From Amnibacterium flavum (lineage in GTDB: Bacteria; Actinomycetota; Actinomycetes; Actinomycetales; Microbacteriaceae), in the NCBI RefSeq assembly GCF_003097495.1, contig NZ_QEOP01000001.1, positions 1,550,001-1,614,000 on the forward strand: a stretch of DNA of 64,000 bases, given 5' to 3'. The number at the start of each line of letters is the position of its first letter. Position 1 is the first letter of the stretch. Positions 37,218 to 45,627 of the stretch are shown here, in pieces. Both the position numbers and the translations under genes were made by a program. The notes under the pieces were generated by a model, which did no database searches, had not been told where the DNA came from, and saw only the letters and a program-made list of their open reading frames with translations.

Positions 37218-40200
37218 GTGTCCGGTCTGCCCGCGCGCGGTCGCAGCGTCCTCGGGATGCTGGCCCGGCGACGTTCGGTCACGATCACGTCGGTCGGCGT
37301 GGTGGCCATCGCGGCGGTGCTCGTGTCGACCGCCGTCGTCTCCGGCGGCTACACCGCGCAGCGGATGGACCTCGACGACGGCTCCGTCTGGGTGGCGAAC
37401 GGGTCGAAGCAGGCGATCGGACGCGCCAACGAGCAGATCCTGCAGCTCGACACGGCGGTCGCGAGCACGAGCAGCTCGATCGAGGTCATCCGGCAGGGCG
37501 CCGACGTCATCCTCTTCGACAGGGCCAACAGCACGATCGACCTCGTCGATCCCGCCGTCGCCGCCATCGACGACACCGTCCCCGTGCCGCCGGGCGGAAC
37601 CGAGGTCTACACGACAGGGCCGCAGGTCACCTCCGGCGTCGCGGTCGTCCACTCGGGTGCCACCGGTGACGCCTGGGTCGTCCCGCTCGAACAGCTCAGC
37701 GCCTACGACGCGCAGTCCGAGCCCGACCTGGTCTTCGGGGCGACCTCGGTGTCCTCGATGGACTCCGACGGCACCTTCTTCGTCTGGTCGCCCGATGCCG
37801 GCGAGGTGTCCCGCGTCGAGGCCGCCGACGGCGCCGTCGTCAACCAGACCTACAGCATCGAAGGGATCAGTCCCGACGACGACTTCGAGATAACCTCGGT
37901 CGGAGGGCGGTGGTTCCTCCTCGACACGACGACGCGGATCGTCTACTCCGAGGGGCGCAGCACCGACCTGTCGGCGCTCATCGGCGTCTCCGGTGCGCCG
38001 GTGCTCGAAACACCGGTGACAGCGGCGGACGGCGGTCGGGGTGCGACCGACCAGGTCTACATCGCCCACGCCTCCGGTCTCGTTCGGGTGCCGACCGGCG
38101 GCGGCGAACCCGAGGAGATCGCGGAGCGCGACCCCGTGCGCGGGCCCGGAACCGTCACCGCCCCGCTCGTCCGCGGGGGCTGCTCCTACGCCGCGTGGCC
38201 CGACGGTACGGTCTGGACCCGGTGCCTCGACTCGATCGACTCCGGATCGCGTGCGGGCACCATCACCCCCGCGGCCGGTATGGCCGCGACAGCGCAGCTC
38301 GCGTTCGCGACCAAGGGCACGCGCGTCCTCCTCAACGACGTGCAGAGCGGCGCGAGCTGGGCGGTGCAGGACGGCAACGCCCTCATCGACAACTGGGACG
38401 AGCTGCTCGAGACCGAGACCGACACCCGGGTGGTGGAGGACAACACGGAGGACACTCCTCCCGAGTACGACAAGCTGCAGGCCCCGCCGGTCGCGGTCGC
38501 CGACGACCTCGGTGCACGCCCGGGGCGCACCAGCGTCGTCCCCGTCCTCCTCAACGACTACGACCCGAACGGCGACGTGCTCGTCATCGATGAGGTGACC
38601 GGCTTCCCGCCCTCGGCGGGCTCCGTCACGCTCACCGGCGACCGCCAGCAGCTCCTGCTGACCCTCGCCGACGATCCGCCCGGCTCGTTCACCTTCGGCT
38701 ACTCCATCTCGGACGGGCGCGGCGGCGAGGCGGCGACCTCGGTCACGATCACCTTGCGGGGCGACGACGAGAACTCCGCCCCCGTGCAGTCCCGCACCAC
38801 CAAGGCGACGGTCGCCTCGGGGTCGCGGACCACCTCGCAGGTGCTGGGCGACTGGTACGACCCCGATGGCGACGCCTTCTTCCTGCGCTCCGCGTCGGCC
38901 GCCGCACCCGACAGCGTCACCTACAAACCCGACGGCGAGGTCGTCTTCATCGACGCCGGGGGAGCCGACGGGGTGAAGGAGATCTCGCAGACCGTCTCGG
39001 ACGGACGCGACGACGGCACCGGCGTCCTCGCCGTGACGGTGCGCGCGCGCGGCGAGGTCCCGATCATCGTCGAACCGTTCGTGGTGCTCGCCTACACCGA
39101 CGGCGAGGTCACCATCTCGCCTCTGCAGCACACCCGCGGCGGCAGCGCGCCCATCCGGCTCACCAATGTGCCCGACAAGGCGGGCGTGCGCATCACCGCC
39201 GACTACGAGGGCGGCACGTTCCGCGCGCAGAGCAGCGACATCGGCACCCACTACCTCGACTTCACCGTGACCGACGGTGCGGTCACCGTGACAGGGACCC
39301 TCCGGCTCGACGTCGAGGCCCCGCCCGACCCCGGGACCGCTCCGATCCCGGTGCCGCACACCGCGTTCATCCGTCAGGGCGGCACCGAGACCATCGACGT
39401 CGTCGCCACCGACATCGACCCGGCCGGCGGGGTGCTGCTCGTCGCCGGCGCCGACGAGCCCGACAACGCCTCCGGTCTGCGCGTCGAGCTGCTCGAGCAG
39501 CACCTGCTGCGGGTGACCCTCACCGGTCCGCTCGAATCCGGGACCGTCTCCTTCGGCTACACCCTGAGCAACGGCCTCGCGGAAGCGCAGGGCTCCGTCA
39601 CCGTGGTCGAGATCCCCGAGCCCGCCCGGCTCCAACCGCCGATCGCCGTCCCCGACCGGGTATCGGTCCGCGTCGGCGACGCGATCGACATCCCCGTTCT
39701 GCTGAACGACGAGCAGCCCGACGGCGAATCGCTGACACTCGACCCCGTGCTCGTCGACGAGCTGCCCGACGGCGCCGGACTCCTGTTCGCCGCCCAGAAC
39801 CGTCTCCGCTACCTGGCACCCCAGCAGACCGGAGACTTCACCGCCGTGTACCGGGTCGACGGACCCGACGGCCAGTGGGCGAGCGCCGAGGTGTCGATCT
39901 CCGTCCGCGAAGCCGACACGGCGTCGAACAACCCGCCCGTCCCGAAGACCGTGACATCGCGCGTCCTCGCGGGCGAGAGCGTCCGCATCCCGATCCCCCT
40001 CACCGGGATCGACCCCGACGGCGACTCCGTCCAGCTCCTCGGCCAGGAGAGCAATCCCGAGAAGGGCGCGGTCGTCGAGACCGGCTCCGACTGGATCGAG
40101 TACGAGGCGGGTGACTACTCGGCGGGAACGGACTCGCTGATCTACCGCGTCGTCGACGGTCTCGGCGCCTCTGCCACCGGCACGATCCGGATCGGCATCT

Positions 40201-43172
40201 CGCCGCGACTCGACGGCGCGCGCAATCCGGTCGCCGTCGCCGACGAGGTGACGGTGAGGCCCGGCAAGTCGGTCGCCGTGCAGGTGCTCTCCAACGACTC
40301 CGACCCCGATGGCGGGCAGCTCGACCTCGTCAGCATCGAGCCGACCACGACCGGTGCGGACGCGGAGATCGACGGCACGGTCGTCCGTTTCACCGCGACC
40401 GACGTTCCGGGCCGGTACGGGTTCGTCTACAGCATCGAGAACGCCCGCGGCGGGACGAGTTCGAACTTCCTCACCGTCGTCGTCGATCCCGAAGCCCCGC
40501 TGGCCCGCCCGATCGCGGAGGACACCGTGCTGGGGCTGAGCGACATCCTCGGCCGCACGAGCATCGACGTCAACGTGCTCGCGGGCGTCTTCTTCGCCGA
40601 GGGGAGCGTGCGCCGGCTCGACCTCGCGGTGCTCCCCGGATTCGGCGACACCGCGACGGTGACCTCGTCGAAGCGCGTGCGGGTCGAGCTCCAGGACCGC
40701 AGCCAGATCATCCCGTTCCGCGTCTCCCACCCCGACGACCCGAGCGTCACCGCGTTCGCCTTCATCCGCGTCCCCGGCTTCGACGACGCGCTTCCGCAAC
40801 TGCGCAAGGGAACACCCCGACTCACCGTCGTGAGCGGGGAGCGCCTGGTGATCGATGTCAACGACTACGTGGTCGCCGTGGGCGGCAAGCGGGTCCGCAT
40901 CACCGACTCCGGGTCGGTGCGGGCGACGCACAGCGACGGATCCGCCCTGGTCGCCGGCACGGGGACCCTGACCTATACGAGCGCCGACCAGTACTTCGGT
41001 CCGGCATCCATCTCGTTCGAGGTCACCGACGGCTCGTCGATCAGCGACCCGAACGGTCGGCGCGCGACGCTCGTGCTGCCGATCACGGTCACCCCTCGCG
41101 ACAATCAGCCGCCCGTGTTCGACGGGGCGGTGCTCGAACTCGAACCGGGCGCCGAGCGCTCGGTCGACCTCGTCAAGATCACGAGCTACCCGTACGCCGC
41201 CGACATCGGAGAGCTCGCCTACTCGCTGGTCGGCTCCGCGCCCCCCGGCTTCCAGCTCTCGATCGACGGATCGAAGCTCATCGTCCGCGCCGACGAATCG
41301 ACGCCGAAGGGCACCAGGGCGTCGACCATCGTCGGGGTGCGCGACTCCGTCAACGAGGGGACGGCCGGCCGGGTCCAGCTGACCGTCGTCGCATCGACCA
41401 GGCCTCTCGCCAATCTCGCCGCCGACGCCGTCGTCGCACCGCGAGGCCAGACGACCACGGTCGACGTGCTCGCCAACGACGAGGCGGGCAATCCGTTCCC
41501 CGGCAAGCCGCTGTCGGTCGTCGCCGTCCGCGGTATCGACTCGGCCGCACTGCCGGACGGTGTGAGCATCACCCCGAGCTCGGATCGCACCCGTCTCGCC
41601 ATCACGGTCGGGGCCACCGCGGCGCCTCAGGACGTGACCGTGCAGTACCAGGCCCTCGACGCGACCGGCGACCCCGATCGCGCGGTGTGGGGTTCCGTGA
41701 CGATCTCCGTGCAGGACAAGCCCGAGCCCGTCACGGGCCTGCGTCCCACCGGCTACGCCGACCGTGCCATCACGGTGGCGTTCGACCCGGGCTCGTTCAA
41801 CAACTCGCCCATCACGGGCTTCGACGTCACCACCTACGACAACAGCGGCCGCACCCTCGCGACGACGCCCTGCGCGTCGACGACCTGCACCGTGACGACT
41901 CCGGGCAACGGTCCCAGCAATCGGATCCGGATCGGCGTCGTCGCCAAGAACGCGATCGGCACGTCGACGCAGACGATGCTCGGCGACGCGGTCTGGTCCG
42001 ACATCGTCCCCGCCGCCCCCACCGATCTGGTGGCCCGGTCGCTCGACCACGGTCTGCGAGTCAGCTGGCGCAAGCCGACCGAGACCGGCGGAAGCCCGAT
42101 CAGCTACTACCTGATCAGCGTGGCAGGCGTCTCGGTCACGAAGTACGTGGGCCGAGGCGACCCCGCCGGCACCGAGTACTCGATCGACCTGCAGGATCCC
42201 TCGGTCGGCAACGGCGGGGCGCTCCAGGTCACCGTCAGCGGTCGCAACGACGCCTTCGACGTGCTCAGCGTGTGGAACTCGGCGACGACATCGGGCACGC
42301 CCGCCGGCCCGCCGATCGTCGTCGGGTCGCCGGGAGCGACGACCGTCGACGGCGGCGCGACCGGTACGGTCACCGTCGGCTGGTCGGGCGTCTTCGACGG
42401 AAACGGCGCGGGCATCAGCCAGTACTACGTCGCCCGATACCGGGGCTCGCCCCCGACCTGCTCGGCGAACGGGGTGGGTTCCGCGAATCCCAGCCCGGTC
42501 GTGCCATCGCCGAGCGACGACTTCCGCCACGTCGGAACGGCGACGAGCGCCGACTTCCAGGTGGGCGCGAACGAGGAGAACCTGTTCGTCGTGTTCGCCT
42601 ACAACGGGCAGGGCTGCACCTCGAGCGGTCAGATCGCGGTCACGACGCGGCAGGCCCCCGGCGCCCCGACGTCGGTCGGCCTCAGCGGGCCGACCTCCGA
42701 CGGCGCGGGCCACTACGACTACCGCCTGTCCGGAGTCGCCTACGCCAGCGGCGGAGGCAACCCGAGCGTGCGCTACCTGTACCGCCTCGACGGCGGCGGA
42801 GCGGAGACACCGATCTCGATCGGCGACACCATCCGCGTCGGATACGGGGTCGAGCACACCATCCAGGTGCAGGTCTGCGAGAGCTGGCCCGGCAAGGAGC
42901 TGTGCTCGGGCTGGTCCGGCGACTCGGCCGCCTTCACCCCCATCGACACGGTCCCGGCAGGACTCTCCTCGCGCGAGGAGAACGGTGAGACGGTGTGGAG
43001 CTGGACCAGCCTGCCCTCCGGGTCGTACGACTCCGTGGAGTACATCTGCCAGCCCGGCGACGTCTGGACCGCGTCGAACGGGGGAGCCGCGGGAGAATGC
43101 CGGGGGAGCATCGGCACGCCGTTCCGCGTGCGGGTGACCGAAGCGGGGCAGCAGTACGTGTTCAGCTCCTGA
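37218..43172 (+). CDS. Giant membrane-anchored Ig-like/FN3 surface protein
   Basis: A 1,984-residue envelope protein. A basic N terminus and one hydrophobic helix (about residues 22-45) anchor it, with the rest outside. Residues ~50-420 form a non-repetitive, beta-rich head that may be a propeller. About eleven divergent Ig/cadherin-like modules (~100 residues each, pattern PxAxxD...G....VLxNDxDPxG) span ~420-1500. Three or four FN3-like modules fill the C-terminal ~480 residues. There is no LPxTG sorting signal and no C-terminal membrane helix. It starts 2 bp after the kinase. The GTG at 37218 with GGGAAG upstream is preferred to a GTG at 37200 inside the kinase. Function unknown; adhesion or a scaffold are plausible. 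Confidence 0.92.
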   Translation: MSGLPARGRSVLGMLARRRSVTITSVGVVAIAAVLVSTAVVSGGYTAQRMDLDDGSVWVANGSKQAIGRANEQILQLDTAVASTSSSIEVIRQGADVILFDRANSTIDLVDPAVAAIDDTVPVPPGGTEVYTTGPQVTSGVAVVHSGATGDAWVVPLEQLSAYDAQSEPDLVFGATSVSSMDSDGTFFVWSPDAGEVSRVEAADGAVVNQTYSIEGISPDDDFEITSVGGRWFLLDTTTRIVYSEGRSTDLSALIGVSGAPVLETPVTAADGGRGATDQVYIAHASGLVRVPTGGGEPEEIAERDPVRGPGTVTAPLVRGGCSYAAWPDGTVWTRCLDSIDSGSRAGTITPAAGMAATAQLAFATKGTRVLLNDVQSGASWAVQDGNALIDNWDELLETETDTRVVEDNTEDTPPEYDKLQAPPVAVADDLGARPGRTSVVPVLLNDYDPNGDVLVIDEVTGFPPSAGSVTLTGDRQQLLLTLADDPPGSFTFGYSISDGRGGEAATSVTITLRGDDENSAPVQSRTTKATVASGSRTTSQVLGDWYDPDGDAFFLRSASAAAPDSVTYKPDGEVVFIDAGGADGVKEISQTVSDGRDDGTGVLAVTVRARGEVPIIVEPFVVLAYTDGEVTISPLQHTRGGSAPIRLTNVPDKAGVRITADYEGGTFRAQSSDIGTHYLDFTVTDGAVTVTGTLRLDVEAPPDPGTAPIPVPHTAFIRQGGTETIDVVATDIDPAGGVLLVAGADEPDNASGLRVELLEQHLLRVTLTGPLESGTVSFGYTLSNGLAEAQGSVTVVEIPEPARLQPPIAVPDRVSVRVGDAIDIPVLLNDEQPDGESLTLDPVLVDELPDGAGLLFAAQNRLRYLAPQQTGDFTAVYRVDGPDGQWASAEVSISVREADTASNNPPVPKTVTSRVLAGESVRIPIPLTGIDPDGDSVQLLGQESNPEKGAVVETGSDWIEYEAGDYSAGTDSLIYRVVDGLGASATGTIRIGISPRLDGARNPVAVADEVTVRPGKSVAVQVLSNDSDPDGGQLDLVSIEPTTTGADAEIDGTVVRFTATDVPGRYGFVYSIENARGGTSSNFLTVVVDPEAPLARPIAEDTVLGLSDILGRTSIDVNVLAGVFFAEGSVRRLDLAVLPGFGDTATVTSSKRVRVELQDRSQIIPFRVSHPDDPSVTAFAFIRVPGFDDALPQLRKGTPRLTVVSGERLVIDVNDYVVAVGGKRVRITDSGSVRATHSDGSALVAGTGTLTYTSADQYFGPASISFEVTDGSSISDPNGRRATLVLPITVTPRDNQPPVFDGAVLELEPGAERSVDLVKITSYPYAADIGELAYSLVGSAPPGFQLSIDGSKLIVRADESTPKGTRASTIVGVRDSVNEGTAGRVQLTVVASTRPLANLAADAVVAPRGQTTTVDVLANDEAGNPFPGKPLSVVAVRGIDSAALPDGVSITPSSDRTRLAITVGATAAPQDVTVQYQALDATGDPDRAVWGSVTISVQDKPEPVTGLRPTGYADRAITVAFDPGSFNNSPITGFDVTTYDNSGRTLATTPCASTTCTVTTPGNGPSNRIRIGVVAKNAIGTSTQTMLGDAVWSDIVPAAPTDLVARSLDHGLRVSWRKPTETGGSPISYYLISVAGVSVTKYVGRGDPAGTEYSIDLQDPSVGNGGALQVTVSGRNDAFDVLSVWNSATTSGTPAGPPIVVGSPGATTVDGGATGTVTVGWSGVFDGNGAGISQYYVARYRGSPPTCSANGVGSANPSPVVPSPSDDFRHVGTATSADFQVGANEENLFVVFAYNGQGCTSSGQIAVTTRQAPGAPTSVGLSGPTSDGAGHYDYRLSGVAYASGGGNPSVRYLYRLDGGGAETPISIGDTIRVGYGVEHTIQVQVCESWPGKELCSGWSGDSAAFTPIDTVPAGLSSREENGETVWSWTSLPSGSYDSVEYICQPGDVWTASNGGAAGECRGSIGTPFRVRVTEAGQQYVFSS

Positions 43173-43235
43173 GCGGAGCCTCGCGGCACAGCACCAACCA
43201 TGAGCAGCACGACGGACGAGAGACGAGAGACCACC

Positions 43236-44207
43236 ATGACGATGACCCCGGATCAAGCCGCGTGGTTCACCGACATCTTCGGCCGGATCGCGGCGAACAT
43301 CGAGCAGGTCCTCCTCGGTAAGAGCCACGTCATCCGCCTCGCGCTCACCGCGATGCTGAGCGAGGGCCACCTGCTGCTCGAGGACAACCCCGGCACCGGC
43401 AAGACCTCGCTCGCCCGCGCCATGGCGCAGAGCGTGCAGGGAACCTCGAACCGCATCCAGTTCACCCCCGATCTGCTGCCCGGGGACATCACCGGCGTCA
43501 GCATCTACGACCAGCGCACCGGCGAGTTCGACTTCCACGCCGGCCCCATCTTCGCCAACATCGTGCTCGCGGACGAGATCAACCGGGCCAGCCCTAAGAC
43601 CCAGTCGGCGCTCCTCGAGGTCATGGAAGAGGGATCCGTGACAGTCGACGGCGTCCGCCACCTGGTCGGCTCGCCCTTCATGGTCATCGCGACCCAGAAC
43701 CCCGTCGAGCAGGCGGGCACCTACCGTCTCCCCGAGGCGCAGCTCGACCGGTTCCTGATGAAGACCTCGATCGGCTACCCCGATCACGCCGCCACGGTCC
43801 GCATCCTCGAGGCGTCCGTCGTCCGATCGCACGAGACGACCATCCCGACGATCGTCCCCGCCGAGATCGTCGTCGACATGGCGCACCTCAGCCGCAACGT
43901 GCACGTCGACCCGTCCATCACCGACTACATCTCCCGCATCGTCGAGGCGACCCGCACGGCGAGCGAGGTGCGTCTCGGCGCGAGCGTGCGCGCGGCCATC
44001 TCCCTCCTGCGCACCGCGAAGACGCTCGCCGCATCGAACGGCCGGCACTACGTCATCCCCGACGACGTCAAGGCGCTCAGCGAGCCCGTCCTGGCGCACC
44101 GGCTGCTGCTCGACGCGGAGGCGGAGTTCGACGGCGTCACCCCCTCGAACGTCATCGCCCAGCTGCTCATCGAGGTGCCGCCGCCGAGTGACAGGCAGGC
44201 CGTGTGA
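43236..44207 (+). CDS. MoxR family AAA+ ATPase
   Basis: A ~323-residue MoxR-type AAA+ ATPase, a chaperone-like motor that usually works with DUF58/VWA proteins encoded beside it. Walker A is EDNPGTGKTSLARA, Walker B is IVLADEINRASPKTQSALLE, and sensor 1 is ATQNPVEQAGTYRLPEAQLDRF. The frame is open from an ATG at 43200, but the ATG at 43236 (with GAGAGA five bases upstream) gives the usual N terminus, MTMTPDQAAWF. The stop overlaps the DUF58 start. Confidence 0.93.
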   Translation: MTMTPDQAAWFTDIFGRIAANIEQVLLGKSHVIRLALTAMLSEGHLLLEDNPGTGKTSLARAMAQSVQGTSNRIQFTPDLLPGDITGVSIYDQRTGEFDFHAGPIFANIVLADEINRASPKTQSALLEVMEEGSVTVDGVRHLVGSPFMVIATQNPVEQAGTYRLPEAQLDRFLMKTSIGYPDHAATVRILEASVVRSHETTIPTIVPAEIVVDMAHLSRNVHVDPSITDYISRIVEATRTASEVRLGASVRAAISLLRTAKTLAASNGRHYVIPDDVKALSEPVLAHRLLLDAEAEFDGVTPSNVIAQLLIEVPPPSDRQAV

Positions 44208-45625
44208 GCACGTCTCGGCATCGGACGGGGCCGGCCGACAAGCAGCGCGCCGAATCGACCGGCACGCGCGGTCTGGCGCGCACGACGACGGCATCGCTCT
44301 CGTCGACGCAGGGCCTCACCAACGCGCGGACGCGGCTCGTCGGGACGCGCACCGGCGTGCTCGCCGACCTCGCCGTCTACCTCGTCCGCGGCGCGCGTCT
44401 GATCTGGTCGTTCATCTCGCGGCTCGCCCGACAGGTGGCGTCGGTCGTCACCGCTCTCGGCTGGAGCATGCTCGCGCTCGTCGCGATCGCGTTCGTCGTC
44501 GGCTACACGGCGGGATGGGCGGAATTCGTCGCGGTCGCCTGGGCGGGCACCGTGATCCTCATCGCGGCGTCGCTGTTCCTCATCGGCGGTGCCGCGCACG
44601 AGATCCGTCTCACCATGCCGCACGACCGGGTCGTCGTGGGCGACCGCGCGGTCGGTGCGCTGATCGTGCGCAACCCCCTGCGCAGGCGGCTCCTCGGGGC
44701 CAAGATCGAGATCCCCGTCGGGGAGGGCCTGCTCGAACTGCCGCTTCCCTCCCTCGCCGGCGGCGCCAGCCACGACGACGTCTTCACCGTTCCGACGACG
44801 AAGCGCGGCATCATCCGGATCGGCCCGGTCCGCACCGTCAGGGCCGACCCCATCGGGCTCGTCCGGCGCGAGCACCTGTGGGCGGCGAGCGTCGAGCTCT
44901 ACGTCCACCCCCGCACCGTGTCCGTCCCCTCCACGAGCACCGGTTTCGTCCGCGATCTCGAGGGGCAGGCGACACGCGACCTGACCTCGAGCGACATCGC
45001 CTTCCACGCGCTCCGCGAGTACCAGCCGGGCGACGACCGCCGCTACATCCACTGGAGATCGACCGCGCGTCAAGGCGTGCACATGGTCCGCCAGTTCGAG
45101 GAGACGCGGCGCAGCCACCTCATGGTCGCCCTCAGCCTCGCCGGCGCCGACTACGAGAGCGAGGAGCAGTTCGAGCTCGCCGTCAGCGTCGCGGGGTCCC
45201 TCGGCGTGCGCGCCATCCGCGACGGACGGACGGTCTCGGTCGTCGCAAGCGAGCGAACCCCCGAGTTCGCCAAGCGCAAGGTCTTCGCCGCACGCACGCT
45301 CCGCACGGTCACCCCGACACGTCTGCTCGACGATCTCGCGAGCATCGAGTACGCCGGGTCGGCGCTCGGCGTCGTCGATCTGGCCCGCGTCACCGCGGAA
45401 CAGGTCACCGGCATCTCCGTGGCATTCCTCGTGCTCGGCAGCCCGCCGACCGTCGCTCAGCTGCGCACCGCAGCCGCCGCCTTCCCGGCGGGCGTCGAGG
45501 TCGTCGCCGTCGTCTGCGACGCGGGCTTCGCGCCCGGTCTCACCCGGGTCGGCGAGCTGACGGTCCTCACCGTCGGATTCCTCGAGGACCTGCAGAAGTC
45601 GCTGGCCCGTTCGAGGGCGGCCTGA
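44204..45625 (+). CDS. DUF58 domain membrane protein
   Basis: A 473-residue protein with two membrane helices (about residues 85-105 and 108-130) and a cytoplasmic C-terminal DUF58 domain with a VWA-like fold. The signature REYQPGDDRRYIHWRSTAR is intact near residue 275. DUF58 proteins are standard partners of MoxR ATPases and of transglutaminase-like proteins; all three genes are overlapping or adjacent here. The first 50 residues are a polar, Thr/Arg-rich tail. GTG start overlaps the moxR stop by 4 bp. Confidence 0.93.
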   Translation: MSTSRHRTGPADKQRAESTGTRGLARTTTASLSSTQGLTNARTRLVGTRTGVLADLAVYLVRGARLIWSFISRLARQVASVVTALGWSMLALVAIAFVVGYTAGWAEFVAVAWAGTVILIAASLFLIGGAAHEIRLTMPHDRVVVGDRAVGALIVRNPLRRRLLGAKIEIPVGEGLLELPLPSLAGGASHDDVFTVPTTKRGIIRIGPVRTVRADPIGLVRREHLWAASVELYVHPRTVSVPSTSTGFVRDLEGQATRDLTSSDIAFHALREYQPGDDRRYIHWRSTARQGVHMVRQFEETRRSHLMVALSLAGADYESEEQFELAVSVAGSLGVRAIRDGRTVSVVASERTPEFAKRKVFAARTLRTVTPTRLLDDLASIEYAGSALGVVDLARVTAEQVTGISVAFLVLGSPPTVAQLRTAAAAFPAGVEVVAVVCDAGFAPGLTRVGELTVLTVGFLEDLQKSLARSRAA

Positions 45626-45627
45626 TC

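Noticed and set aside
37062-44294. A 2,410-codon open frame on the minus strand opposite the Ig/FN3 and MoxR genes
   Set aside because: Its translation is Arg/Asp/Val/Gly-rich low-complexity text with no family motif. It is the usual antisense shadow of a long GC-rich coding region with few T/A third positions.
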